Assembly: GCA_001557505.1 (NCBI GenBank)
Contig: LSAX01000002.1
Location: 806,001-870,000, forward strand
DNA length: 64,000 bases
Reading direction: 5' to 3'
DNA from: Reticulascus tulasneorum
Lineage: Eukaryota > Ascomycota > Sordariomycetes > Glomerellales > Reticulascaceae
The translations under genes and the position numbers were made by a program. The stretch's first letter is position 1, and every line of letters begins with the position of its first letter. This document shows positions 44,245 through 55,591 of this stretch, one piece after another. Under the pieces are notes generated by a model. It saw only the letters and a program-made list of their open reading frames with translations, was not told the DNA's origin and did not search any database.

Positions 44245-47200
44245 ATGAGACGGGTGCTTCAGGCCTCCACGTTCAAGAGGGCGCCTTCTTGGCCAAATCC
44301 TGAGGATTCTGTCGGCCAAGCCCGAGGCGCCATTCCAAAGTCCAAGTTCTTCTACTGGGATGCCGTAGGACCTGCCAGAGAAGCATACGATGAGCTTATC
44401 CCGGAGATCAAGAAACTTCTGGATGATTGCCAACAGCCAATACCGAATAGTGACTTCGTCTGGTTCTGCCTATACATGGTCGGCCCAGCGCCAACAAGCG
44501 CTATACCGCACATCATGTTTGCTAGCGAAGAAAAATGTCATAGGAGGCAAGCTATGAACTTCGTAAAAGCGAGCGATCTTTTGAAGAGGTTTCCGGGCAT
44601 GCACGTCGGAGAGTGGGCTGAAGCTCCTCATCTGGGTTGTCAACAACGTTCTGCCGGCCTGTCGCAACAACATCACCACGATGTCTTGGAGGCTCCTCGG
44701 GAGGTGGTCCTCATCGGCCAAGAGTCCGTATCAGATATTCACACACGCGACAGGCAGCATGCTCTACGAATACATTTTCGGTTTGAGCATGGTTCAACCA
44801 CGTCAACTACGGCTGCGATATGTTATTTCCATGGCGAACCTCACTTCCTGGTGGCTGCACACGTGTTTTTGCCGCCGACATCGGTAGAATCACGTGAAGA
44901 AGATGAAAATAATACTGAATTAGAGGAAGAGGACGATTTCGAGTTCGGAGGGTTTGCCGCCGATAGCGAACTGGAGGAAACTATGGTTGAAATCGTCTCA
45001 ACGAGCTTTGGCAGCTTGAGCGACCAAAGCTCCGGCTCTAGCGCGCTTCGGAGAACGTATAGCCATTCGAACTCTGAAATCTCGGCACTGAGAAGTTCGT
45101 CAGATGCAACGGAAATCAATTGTCGGGATGGTAAGATGAGCACAACGCATCACCACGAACTACCAGTAGTTTGTTTCGACTTGGACTATGCCATCGTACC
45201 CACAAAGTTTAGCGAAAACCTCAAACAACATGACCTGCCAATATTGTCTAGTAGCACGGTCAGTGAACCGACAAAGGGTACAGCCCAGCAGCTTCCAGTG
45301 TTGGTGCATACAGCTCAACAAGGGGCAATAGGTGGCTGGGTACATCGCGAGGGGATATATGCACGCCTTAAGAAGAGTTTGTCCTACCAGGAAGTTTACA
45401 ATATTACCGTGGAAACGCCCATACTTCCTGGAGACTGCGGTGCCATAGTCGCCGACAAGAGTACAGGAAAGATCTACGGCCATGTCATAACTCGTGGAAT
45501 CGGAACAAATAGTGGGTTTGTTGTTCCTGCCAAGTTGGTCCTGGAAGATCTTGCCCAGATAAATACAAACCTCGCCGGTGCCACCGAAACAGTTGAAGAT
45601 GTCCGATCCAATACTAACTCCAATGCTGCTGAAACGATACTGCCGGTTGAGGAGCGCTCCAATATTCGCCAATTTGCCGACAACGAAGCGAGTTTCTCAC
45701 AAGCCGAGCAAATGCTGATGTGGGACGAGAAGTTTGAAGTCGCTAGGGCCTCCGATGATGACGACGAGAGTTGCGACCAATCCGTTTCCCGCAGCCAAAC
45801 AACGTCGGGTCCTCTCGATAGTCCTCGCAGCTTGGCTACATCGATTTCAGATGATATTTCCATTCAAGAACTTTCGCTGGTAGAGCTCTCCCGAAGGAGT
45901 CCCCTCGAAATCTACCGTTCGAAGCTCGCAGACATCCTCGTCAGTCTCACAAAGTGTGACTCACAAGTTGTGCAGGATGCAATTCAGAGATCAAACCGGC
46001 CAGAATCCAACGGTGACCTCTTTGTATTGATACCACAGCTCCGATTATTTGAGAGACCCATTGTGCATAGCGTCCATGATCTCATCAAAGTGGTCAGTTC
46101 ATCTAGTACCCAAGCTCCTGATGCTTACTGGATGCATCTAACAGATTTGTTGCATATCAGTTCCCATATTCTCCTTTATTTGATCCTCCACTCCCTGATG
46201 GTGGGTATCTCCGGGTATTTTTCAAACCTGACACGCTTGCCAAAATGCTCCTGCCTCATATCATTGCACGAGGATCTTCCTATGGCAGAGATCTATCCAC
46301 CGCATTTCGAGGTCATAGCAATCCCGGCATTGGTCGTAGGGTAGTAGTTGAGTTCTCGTCTCCGAACATCGGCGTGCCATTTTCTGGAGCCCATATCCGT
46401 AGCACTATTATAGGTGACTACGTCGTATCTATTTACGAGAATATGGGATGGGACGTCGTGAAAACGAACTATTTAGGAGACTGGGGCAAGTCGCTCGGAA
46501 TGTTAGTCCTAGGTTGGTCTAGATACGGCTCTGAGCAGCTCCTGCAAGCTGATCCTTTGGGGCACCTTTATGATATCTGGACGAAAATTCTTAACGATAT
46601 CCAACCCGAGTTGGACGACATGAAAGAACTTCGAAGCAGAGGTCAGAATACCTCCAAGGCCGAAGCTCACGGACTTTTCGGTGAGAGAGATGCGTTTTTC
46701 AAAAAGCTAGAGGATGGTGATCCAGACGCGTTCCTACTATGGACTCGATTTCGAGATCTTTCAGTGACGAATTACACACGTGATTATGCGCGATTGAATG
46801 TTGCGTTCGACGAATATTCCGGGGAATCTCAGATAAGCCAACAGACAATATTGGAAGTCGAATCTATCCTTAAAGAGAAAGGGATCTGCGAGGAATCCGA
46901 TGGGGGCTTGGTCATTGACCTCAAAAAGCATAGTTCAAATAACCGCACCGTAATCGTGCGAGGTCGCTCTGGCTCGTCAACATATTTGCTAAGGGATGTT
47001 GCCGCTGTTCTGGATAGAAGTCGAAAGTACGAGTTTGACATGATGATTTATGTTGTTTCGTCCAACCACGACTCACACTTTCGGCTGGTCTTCGAAGTTC
47101 TGGAGCTGATGGGCTTCTCTGACATTGTGGGTCGTCTTCGGCATGTTTCCTTCGGAAAGAGTGTCGGCATATCCCGTGATTCTTTTCATCTCGGCCACCT

Positions 47201-47780
47201 ACTGGATGAGTTCCAGGATGCATCGCAACAGTTTCTGCTCAAGAACCAGAAAGAATCTTGGGGCTTCGCAAATCCAAGTCGCAATGAAGCTGACATCCTC
47301 GGTACTACCGCTCTTCGAGTTCAAAGTCTTGCAACCAAGCGCCAGTCCACGACCTTCATCGACCCTCACGATATCGCAAGCCACGGTGGAGACATTGGTA
47401 TTCACTTGCAGCAATGTTATACGAAGCTCTGTTCAATACTTAAGGGCGCGAGATTTGATCCGCGTGAGCTTGAGCTCAAAATTGGGAACTTTGTTTACGA
47501 CGAGGACCACCTAGACTATTCAGATTGTCTTCGCCTTCTCATTCAATTTCCGGAAGTAGTCAAGATTTCGTACAAGAGTTTGGAATCCTGCAAAATCGTT
47601 GCCTTTCTGTCTCGTCTTGTCGACGAAACGTCTATAATATTGGATGAGAAAGACGAATCAGATTTGGTCTCAGACTACAATCAACTCGAGTCAGCCATCT
47701 TTGAAAGCGTCCGTCAGACTCTGGAGAATGGAATGAGATTGTTGGGTATTGTACCTTTAGATATGTCTTCAAAGTGTTGA
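44245..47780 (+). CDS. Trypsin-like protease domain fused to arginyl-tRNA synthetase-like domain (1155 aa)
   Basis: Exons 44245-46092 and 46161-47780, joined by a GTCAGT...CAG intron with CTAAC branch site, phase 0. Residues ~30-130 (SKFFYWDAVGPA, FCLYMVGPAPTSA) are a fungal module that often precedes such proteases. Protease core: His206 (LVAAHVF), Asp314 (FDLDYAIV), Cys398 (PGDCGAIV) in place of Ser, then KIYGHVI and FVVPAKLVLEDL. From ~550 to the end is a complete ArgRS layout: IYRSKLADILVSL and IPQLRLF, GYLRVFFKPDTLAKMLLPHI, VVVEFSSPNIGVPF, NYLGDWGKSLGML, YARLNVAFDEYSGESQ, and a DALR anticodon domain ending NGMRLLGIVPLD. The HIGH motif is FSGAHIRS (normally FHAGHLRS) and the KMSKS loop GISRDSF (normally GMSTRKG). 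Probably not a housekeeping synthetase; an ATG at 44137 is an alternative start. Domain calls firm, role unknown. Confidence 0.88.
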
Positions 47781-48433
47781 GTTGGCAGACATCTTGGTGT
47801 CCAGAACACGTGGACTTAATTAGCCGGCATCATCTCCAGATACCTTACGAATCGATGTCACGCAGATAATATGTTCCTTTATTTAGAGCATATTTAGTCT
47901 TGCTGGATGGCCTTAGAATACTTGCCCGAAAGTGGGTTTCAAATCTCTGTAGACAATTCGCCTGCTAAGATATGTAAGGCTAACCCAGCTCCACCCAGCA
48001 GCAAATGTGTTATTTTCTCCCTAACAACACAACATTCCAATGCTAACCACTCATACCACCAAATATACAATCCCAAAACATGTGTTCATTACGACCTGTC
48101 CTATACCCAACTTTCTTCTACTTTGTTACTACCTACACAAGGAAGCCTCACGCCATTTCGTCACTCTATGCACGTAACACGCTCATCTGCAGGTGTGTTA
48201 TATGAAAACAACGCTGTTGCTCTTAGACCCATTCCTACTGGTCAGCAGCTGACATCTTCTGCGAAAACTGTAACATTTCGAAAAGAATATCCGAGACGCC
48301 AGCTCGAACTTCAATATCAGGGTTATAGAATATATGCTCCTGCTTGATCTAGCATACTGAATGAGCCAACGCGATATGCAACGCCAACTGATCTCAAACT
48401 TCCATCTATAGAGCTCTAGCGTTAACTTGCAAC
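47781..48433. other. Intergenic, no supported gene
   Basis: 653 bases after the protease-ArgRS stop. One plus-strand frame (47907-48347) has no known motif and its codon use looks random. Confidence 0.45.
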
Positions 48434-48808
48434 ATGGGATCTGGCGATGTGGGTTATACGACTTTGGAAGCGAAGGAGGTCATCCTAACCTGGATGTTTA
48501 GCATATCTCGCCTCCTCAAGGAGAGAGAAGATGATAGCTGCGAATCTGACAGCACAAACCCAAGTCCCATTACTACCGCGTACCAAAGCTCAAAGACAGG
48601 AAAGCCTGATGCGGAGCTTAATATCAACTTCATCTTCCTTGGAAATGATCCTGCCGGTAGGGCCCCAGTCTATGGCACTGTAGAGTATTGGTTAATTCTT
48701 CTACTCTATACCTTGATGCTAACGCGATTTCCGTTCTTCACAATTATGGGTCTGTCGATCATCTTTGTAGTTATACTAGCAGACAGGCTAGAAAGCCATC
48801 TTTGCTGA
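48434..48808 (+). CDS. Possible small membrane protein, unknown (124 aa)
   Basis: An ATG-started frame without introns. The C-terminal third holds one or two hydrophobic segments (WLILLLYTLML and FFTIMGLSIIFVVILA) and ends RLESHLC. The middle is polar and Ser-rich. No family is recognised, and single frames of this length arise by chance, so it is listed mainly because the membrane segments and clean stop are suggestive. It converges on another small frame with only two bases between the stops. Confidence 0.3.
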   Translation: MGSGDVGYTTLEAKEVILTWMFSISRLLKEREDDSCESDSTNPSPITTAYQSSKTGKPDAELNINFIFLGNDPAGRAPVYGTVEYWLILLLYTLMLTRFPFFTIMGLSIIFVVILADRLESHLC

Positions 48809-48810
48809 AT

Positions 48811-49098
48811 CTAAGGCTGGAAGAACGGTGGCAGGACGAGATCGATTGATGTTACCTTCATATGCAGCCTTAACACTCGAAGGCTTGGATGACGACCTTG
48901 CAGCAACCACGTCGGCGGGGCGGATGGAGCAGAGTCTTTATATGGATTGACAAGGCTCTTGGATGAAGAGGTCTGTGTATAGATAGGTGGTTGTCTGCGG
49001 GAGATGATACGAGTTTGGAGGCCAGTTGACAGTACGTTAAACATGTCCGGAGGTTGGCGAGAGACGCAATGGATGAAGAAGACGATCCAGAGAAGCAT
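48811..49098 (-). CDS. Possible small secreted or membrane protein, unknown (95 aa)
   Basis: An ATG-started frame with a hydrophobic N-terminus (MLLWIVFFIHCV) that could be a signal peptide, followed by a Pro/Ser-rich polar region and LHMKVTSIDLVLPPFF. No known family. Only a weak case. Confidence 0.2.
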   Translation of the reverse strand: MLLWIVFFIHCVSRQPPDMFNVLSTGLQTRIISRRQPPIYTQTSSSKSLVNPYKDSAPSAPPTWLLQGRHPSLRVLRLHMKVTSIDLVLPPFFQP

Positions 49099-50455
49099 AT
49101 TTAGAACGCTGGCGGGGTAGATGTTAGCTCAGGGTACGCAGAGATGGCTTGTTTAATGTTTAAATTGATGGGGGTAAATCTATGACTTGTTTCGTAAACC
49201 CCAGTCAGAGTTTCATCACATTAACTTTGTTAACTTGACTCCGTGTGTCGGTATACCTAGGTAAGGTAGTTTTGATCTACCATTAGATATGCAATAAAAC
49301 CAAGAAGGTTTTGCATAGTTATAGTAATCGGGCTTTCATCCGTTTCTTTTGGTTCTCTTCTTAATTACTGCAGACATAGAGTCCGTGTCGCAGTCTGGAC
49401 AGCTGCTTGGCAGCATGCGGCTTCGGCCAAAACACCCGATAAAGTACATTGTGGTACGGGTTGCCGTACTTCCCGGAGTCCACTGCGGAAGCATAGTACA
49501 CCTGGCTCATGCGAAATGTAATATCTAGATGCCTTCCTAACCTGCGCAGCATTTCTAGGCATGGCACTCTTGTTCTATTTCTTCCCTTCTCATGTGACGC
49601 TCTTACTTTCACCCATCCGCGCCAGCACACCCCCGCCACTGGTTTAGTGTGAATGCGGACCCCAGTTGCCAGTTTAGGCAGGTTTCTTTTCCGCCGAAAG
49701 TCTTATATGTCAGACAGGCGTTCAGTAGAATGATTGGAGTATCATTGTGGTCAATGCCAACTCACTGGCTGTGAACGTACGTTTTTGCGACAACACCCTC
49801 GTATGCCAAGAGAAAAATCAATACTCTGACTACCCAAACGGCATCATTACGCGATGGTGTAACATGTAAGCATGAAAGGTAGGGTAGCAAACGAAGCCCT
49901 CTCGTGTGCATCACTACCTCGAAAAGTTGAATTATGAAACTGGATTTGGGGTCCAAACCATAAGAGTAGTGAAGGAAGCCAGGCTTGACAAAGATAAGCA
50001 GAGGCGCCTGTGACTTGACATCGGTGAACTATTAGGCCTACGTAAATCTAGACGAATGGTGTAAGGCTGTGGTATGCACGAGGCCAATATTTCCAATGCT
50101 GACGTTAACTGCATCGGCATTGCGACTCTGGCTAGCGCTTTGGTTATCCCGTTGCCGTCGCAAACTTGAGAGCTCAGGCTAGACTAAGCTATCAAGCCAC
50201 CTCGGATTAGTGAACCAATTAGAGCCTGAAATAGTATGCAATCGGCTCGGTCTAGAAAGAGTCTCCGGTTCAAGGTCAGTAAGGGATGTAAGGGAACAAT
50301 GGAGTTATTGCGGCTAACAAACCTCACGAAACAGTCAACAAAATACTATAAAGGGCGCGTCTAACTCTGGGTTTTCACCATGTCGTCTTGGAGTTATCAT
50401 CCCTTGTCTTTTAATTCAAATCCTACCAAGATTCGGTTTTCAAACTTGTTCTAAA
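49099..50455. other. Intergenic, no supported gene
   Basis: About 1.36 kb. The right end carries the promoter of the S1-like protease: ACTATAAAGGG near 50343 looks like a TATA box about 110 bases before its ATG. Otherwise nothing recognised. Confidence 0.45.
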
Positions 50456-51373
50456 ATGGTCGGAATTATTCGCTTGGCAACTGTTGTTGCCGCCATGTCT
50501 TCGAGAATGGTTGCTGCTATCCCTCTTGAAGCACTGAATCGGCCTGACGAGAACGGATTTAAGAAAGCCATCGGTTTCAATCCAAATGCCCGTTTCAGAT
50601 TCGTACCTAGTGAGGCGGGTCAGCACATCGAGCTCCGTCTAAATGACCTAGCTGGCATCAACGCGGATTATGCCCCAGCAAACAACATGTCCGGAATTGC
50701 TCCCGAGAAGCGTGACATTATTGGTGGCGATGATAGAGAACTCTGGACGAATACTGCCTACCCCTACTCAACAGTCGGAAAAGTCCAGTGGTCTAATGGT
50801 GTGTGGTGTAGTGGCACCCTAATCGGTGCTCGTCACGTCATCACCGCCAGGCACTGTACTCCTACGAGTGGCGAGGCTGTCAGCGTTCGCTTTTCACCCT
50901 TTTTCAACAATGGCGAGACCGTTTATCCTGGTTCTCAGGTCACTACTTATATCTACCCTAGCGCACAAACTGGAGATTGCGTCTATAAGGAGGACTGGGC
51001 TGTTCATATCCTCGCCAATCGCCTCGGAGACCAGCGGGGTTGGATGGGTATTAAGAAAATTACCAGTGGTTACGTTGGTCGTCCTATATTCTATAGTATG
51101 GGCTACCCGAGTGACCGCAGCAGTGGCAATCGGCCTTACCATCAGGATCATGTCACCATCACTAGCCTCTCTGGCTGTGGCTCTGATGGTCCTATCTGGG
51201 CTGATGCTGATACGGCCGGTGGTCAGTCTGGCAGTTCTTTGTGGGATAATAATGATTCGAATGAGAATCTCGTCATGGGGACGCTGTATGGAAGCAATTC
51301 TATAACCTCTGTCTGGGCTAGTGGTGCCAATTTGGTCGCTGGCGTTGTCAGCGCTCGTCGGGACTTCCCTTGA
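50456..51373 (+). CDS. Secreted trypsin/V8-like serine protease with propeptide (305 aa)
   Basis: Single exon. A signal peptide (to about residue 22) and a propeptide of about 65 residues end at PEKR, a KEX2-type cut before DIIGGDDREL. The catalytic triad is seen: His in LIGARHVITARHC, Asp in YKEDWAVHIL, Ser in TAGGQSGSSLWD. Cysteines pair around the active site (WCSG...RHC; GDC...SGCG). The pattern fits S1B/glutamyl-endopeptidase-like fungal proteases. It works outside the cell on proteins. It lies 0.9 kb from a secreted subtilase on the other strand, their 3' ends facing each other; both may serve protein feeding. Confidence 0.92.
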   Translation: MVGIIRLATVVAAMSSRMVAAIPLEALNRPDENGFKKAIGFNPNARFRFVPSEAGQHIELRLNDLAGINADYAPANNMSGIAPEKRDIIGGDDRELWTNTAYPYSTVGKVQWSNGVWCSGTLIGARHVITARHCTPTSGEAVSVRFSPFFNNGETVYPGSQVTTYIYPSAQTGDCVYKEDWAVHILANRLGDQRGWMGIKKITSGYVGRPIFYSMGYPSDRSSGNRPYHQDHVTITSLSGCGSDGPIWADADTAGGQSGSSLWDNNDSNENLVMGTLYGSNSITSVWASGANLVAGVVSARRDFP

Positions 51374-52287
51374 CCGTTTCTCGGGCGGAAATTGTTTTCA
51401 TTAGGCTAGGCATGACATACGGTGGGAGGGATCTATTCTCACTTGGCTATTTGTAAGGCTATGCCTGTCTCTATTTACATTGCTGACCTTGGCAGTCTAT
51501 ACCTACGCCTCCTATAGCAGTATTCACTTTCACTAAGACCTTATTAATTAAGACTTCCATCAGGCTTTGCCTCCCGGTAACCTAATCCCACCCTGGTGAT
51601 CATAAATTGCAAACTATGTCTTTAATCCCATCTCACACCATTGATGACCCGAAGCGGATGTGATTTTAGCTTGTAGGAGCTTACCAGCTTTTAACAGGCA
51701 GTGTCTACGATGGTATCGCAACACACTCAGGACTACCCTCGTAGAATAACCTGCGCAAGCTTATTCACCTGATCGCACATCGGTCGACAATGATTGAAAT
51801 TTGTGATGCTGTGGTTGAGTTGAGTCACGGACGAGTTGTGGGTTGAAAGTGACGGGCTAAATAATACGACGTGCCCATTAAGATATGTACACGTTATTCA
51901 ATCAGAAAATTCCCTTCATGAGAGAAGCCTCAAACACTGTTCCAGGACACATGGGTATTGGGTTGTTATGGAAACCTAATCATTTGGATGAAGAAGATTG
52001 TGTGGTAGTTTTGCGATGCTGTAAATATGAAAATTAAACTTTGTTCCAATAATGGATATATTCATATCAAACTGCTTGTTTGGACCAAAATGGACTCTTC
52101 TTGCTAAAGCCAAGCCTGTAGCTTAATGTATCTTCTAAAAATCTGATACAAGTTGGTTGCTAGAATGTCCTGCATTGATGTCTGATGTGATCCGGAGAGT
52201 AGCGAAGTAACGTGAGTTAGCACGAGGTATTGACCCCGTTTTCAACACAACAGTTTCCACATCATTCTTCTAGGTCCGTCTAACGTC
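51374..52287. other. Intergenic between two convergent protease genes
   Basis: 914 bases, AT-rich in places (51860-52080). No gene or repeat seen. Confidence 0.5.
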
Positions 52288-55200
52288 CTAAGGAGTATAT
52301 GGTAGAATAGTTATCTTTGGCGTTTGCCAAACCTGCCAACTTGTCGACAATTTCGGATCACCATGTGGAAGTAACCCCGCGAAGCGCATCCTGCGGCGCA
52401 GAGAACTGTTAGCAATAGTTACACATCATCTCACGAGCGAACAAAAGCATGCAACATAAAATGGCAGATGAGATAGTACGATGCTTTCACTTACGTATAA
52501 TTCCCAGGGGCAATATAGTTGCCATCCGCAAGCTTACCGAACCACATGAAATGGCGCGAGTTACGCAAGCTGGGATAGAACGTGCGCACGACGCGGCCCC
52601 AAGGGAAATTCGATACATCCTCCTTATTCATTGTAGCGGGATCGAAAACGCTAACACTGCTGTTCGCGTATGTCGTTGCCGAGCCGATATAGCCGTTTTG
52701 TCCCACGACAGGCGGATATTTCCATTGCGACTCAGTCCATCCTGGAGCGAAGATCTACACAAAAGGCGGTTAGTATGTGAGGTAACTTCCATGCAATCGT
52801 CGAGGGAATAGCAGAAATATGCAGAAACGGGATAATGGGATTGGCTTACATCCCAGCGGAGTTCACGGATGCTGTACTTCAAATGCATAGAGATATTCGG
52901 GTAACTGGCCACGCTTGGTGATAAGTTGAAGTTGTAACTAGATATCTGAGTGTTAGCGCTCAATTCTGATGGTATTCTTGATGAGACTCCCGCAAGAGAC
53001 AACTCACGAGTGATATTGGGCAATATCCTGATGATTTGGCCCACTGATCTGCTTGGGATATCCACTCGGGAAGAGCTTGCCCGAGATCTGACGCCGGAGG
53101 TCGAACGCAGCGCCCATATACGGCACGGAGAGCTTATCACCGTTACTGCCCTGTATAATGATCTTGCCATTATACATCGGCAGCAACGAGGCATCGATAC
53201 CAGTCGGCGGCGCGAAGGTGACGGTCGCTGTCTTCCATTGCCCTGCGGGAATGCTGAAACTTCCCGTCGGGAATGTCACCGTCGGTATGTATGACTTGGG
53301 GGTCAACTCGGGCAGCGACGCGATGTATCCCGTGTTGAGCACCGACTGCATGTTGAAACCGCCCGCCGGCTGGAGCGTGAAGTTGTACGTGATGGTAGTT
53401 GTGCCCGTATTTCCGACAATAATGTTCCAAGTCCCTTTGAAATTGGCAGTGTCGTTAAGCGAAATAGGTTCGAAAGTCAAGTGCGTCGCCACTGTCAGAA
53501 CGCTCCATGCATCTACCAGACCAGAGCCTACCTGCGCGACGGGAGCAAAGGCGTTGTAGTTGGTCGGAGGACTTCCTGGGGCAGGGGTGAGAGTTTGCCA
53601 AGGCAAAGAGCGGCCACTGGCAATGAGACGATTCCTGATCAAGTAGGCCGTATTATTACCCCATCGACTCCTACCTCCGTGCGCCGAGATGTACAATGCC
53701 GCAATGCCAGCGACCATGGGTGTAGCCATGGATGTCCCGCTTTTGACTGCCCATCCCTGGTTTATCGAAGTGGAAAAGATGTTGCCTCCGGGAGCGGCGA
53801 CATTTGGCTTGCTGCCCAGGTCGTACCCAGGGCCCCAGGAAGTAAACTGGGAGGGCACTCCCCCGGAGATGTCGACGGTACCGTTTCCAGGGCCGAAGGT
53901 CCAATCTACCGTTGCGCTGCCGCCGGATTTGAAGATATTTACGATTGCTTCGCCGTCAGCCTTGCTGATTCCGAGAACATTACCGCGAGGTTCTGGGACG
54001 ATAGGGCTGGTGGCAGGCCCAGAAGCGTTGTTGTAGACGACCATTATGAAGACGCCGCTAGCCATGACGTTATTCATCTGGGTGGTGACACTGCACTGTT
54101 TTGACTGACGCACAAGCACGATCGTTGGTGCTTGAGGAGCCGTGCCTGGGGGCAGCGGTGAACAGGCTTGAGCATCGTCAGAAACGTTGAGCGACAGCGG
54201 AACAATCGGCCACTGCGCGCCAATGTTGAGAGGAGTTTTGCCGCCGTTCATGAAAAGATAAGAAACAGGGAAGCTGCTGCTTTGACCATTAACAGTGGCA
54301 CCGATTGTGAGACTCGTCGAGGCAAAGATTGGGGCATCTGTGGACGCAACAGCAATGACTCCCTTGTCCGCCGAGCTATCGCTTATGCTGATCGGCCCAT
54401 CCAAACCTTCGTTCATAGCAGATACAGTCACAACCACGCCGGCCGCCATGAGTCTAGCGCCAACCGCGCCCCAGGCATCGTCAGGCCATCCAGCGCCACC
54501 GCCGATGCTAGCGGTGATGATGTCACAGCCTTGGTTGTAGGCCATGATGAAAGCGGCGATCAGATTATCAGTGCCGGCTGAGTTGTGCTAATCAATGTTT
54601 AAGAAACTTTGGATTCCCTCCCGGCTTGTCTCAGAGGAATACTGACTGCTAAGACTTTGTACGAATAAATGGTTGCATCTGGTGCGATACCAGTGAATCT
54701 GCCAGAGTTAGTCACATATTGCGCCGTGGGTCTTACTGAAGACTTACTCGCTGCTCTTCCCTGCGATAATACCAGTTACATGAGTTCCGTGTCCGTCTTG
54801 ATCGTTGGGAAAGTCATCTGGCGGTAGGCCGGCATCAACATCTGAATATAGCGTCAGCAGTTATTTCTAGTGAGAGTGAAGGGGCGGGGGCAACAGTTTG
54901 ACTTAAAGGGCAGTTAATACTTACCATCGCCAACAAGGTCGTAACCACCTGCGATTTTACATTGAGGGCCGTAACAGCCACCTAACTACCGTATGTTAAC
55001 AACCAGTATGTCGTTGATAGTGCTGGGTAGAACATGAAAGAACTTACAGCGGGATGGTCAAAGTCAACGCCACTGTCAACAACACCGATCTTGACGCCGC
55101 GGCCAGTATTCCCGGAACGATGGACCTTGTCAACATTGACAAAGGGGAGGAACGAGTAGTTTGCGACGGCAGCACGCTCCACGATCGCGGGGGGAGCTGG

Positions 55201-55591
55201 CTCCTCCCAGGTATACTTCTTAGATGTCCATGTGTTCACGGTTCCTGCAACTTGCTGTATGTCTTCTAGAGTGGAGTTCTCCAGAAAAATGCTGAGTCCT
55301 GAGAAGATGTCTGACTCGAATGTCTGTAGCACCTGGGCACCATAGACCTTAAGCCTGTTTGCGACTTCGTCAACTTGGCCCTATCTTGCATGTGAATACC
55401 CGAATTTTGAGCGAGCATGGTGGTGGGTGGCATCTAATGCCAGAGAACATATCACTTACTGAGGCGACCTCGATGATATAACGGTCAGGAATCGATTTCA
55501 CAGCGGCTTGATTCGGTCCAGATCCTGGCGCTGAGGAACTTGCAAAGACACTGGCAATGGGTAGAACGGAAAGAAGGTTGACCAAATGCAT
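52288..55591 (-). CDS. Secreted subtilisin-like serine protease (S8, minor extracellular protease type, 900 aa)
   Basis: Nine exons: 55591-55460, 55380-55048, 54985-54925, 54841-54748, 54698-54647, 54587-53008, 52937-52850, 52754-52495, 52390-52288. Signal peptide (MHLVNLLSVLPIASVFA), then an inhibitor-I9-like propeptide (RYIIEVASGQVDEVANRL). Catalytic Asp in GVVDSGVDFDHPA, His in DQDGHGTHVTGI, Ser near residue 508 in SGTSMATPMVAG. A PA domain is inserted between His and Ser (VLVRQSKQCSV). An Fn3-like/C5a-peptidase-type C-terminal region runs from about 580 to the end. The order matches bacterial Vpr and its fungal relatives of about 900 residues. It acts outside the cell on proteins. The last exon is confirmed by NYTMRFAGLLPHGDP, where skipping two closer AG pairs keeps the frame. 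Confidence 0.92.

Noticed and set aside
46161..47780. Housekeeping arginyl-tRNA synthetase as a separate gene
   Set aside because: The ArgRS N-terminal part (IYRSKLADILVSL, IPQLRLF) is encoded in the protease frame before the intron, and both ATP-binding motifs are changed.
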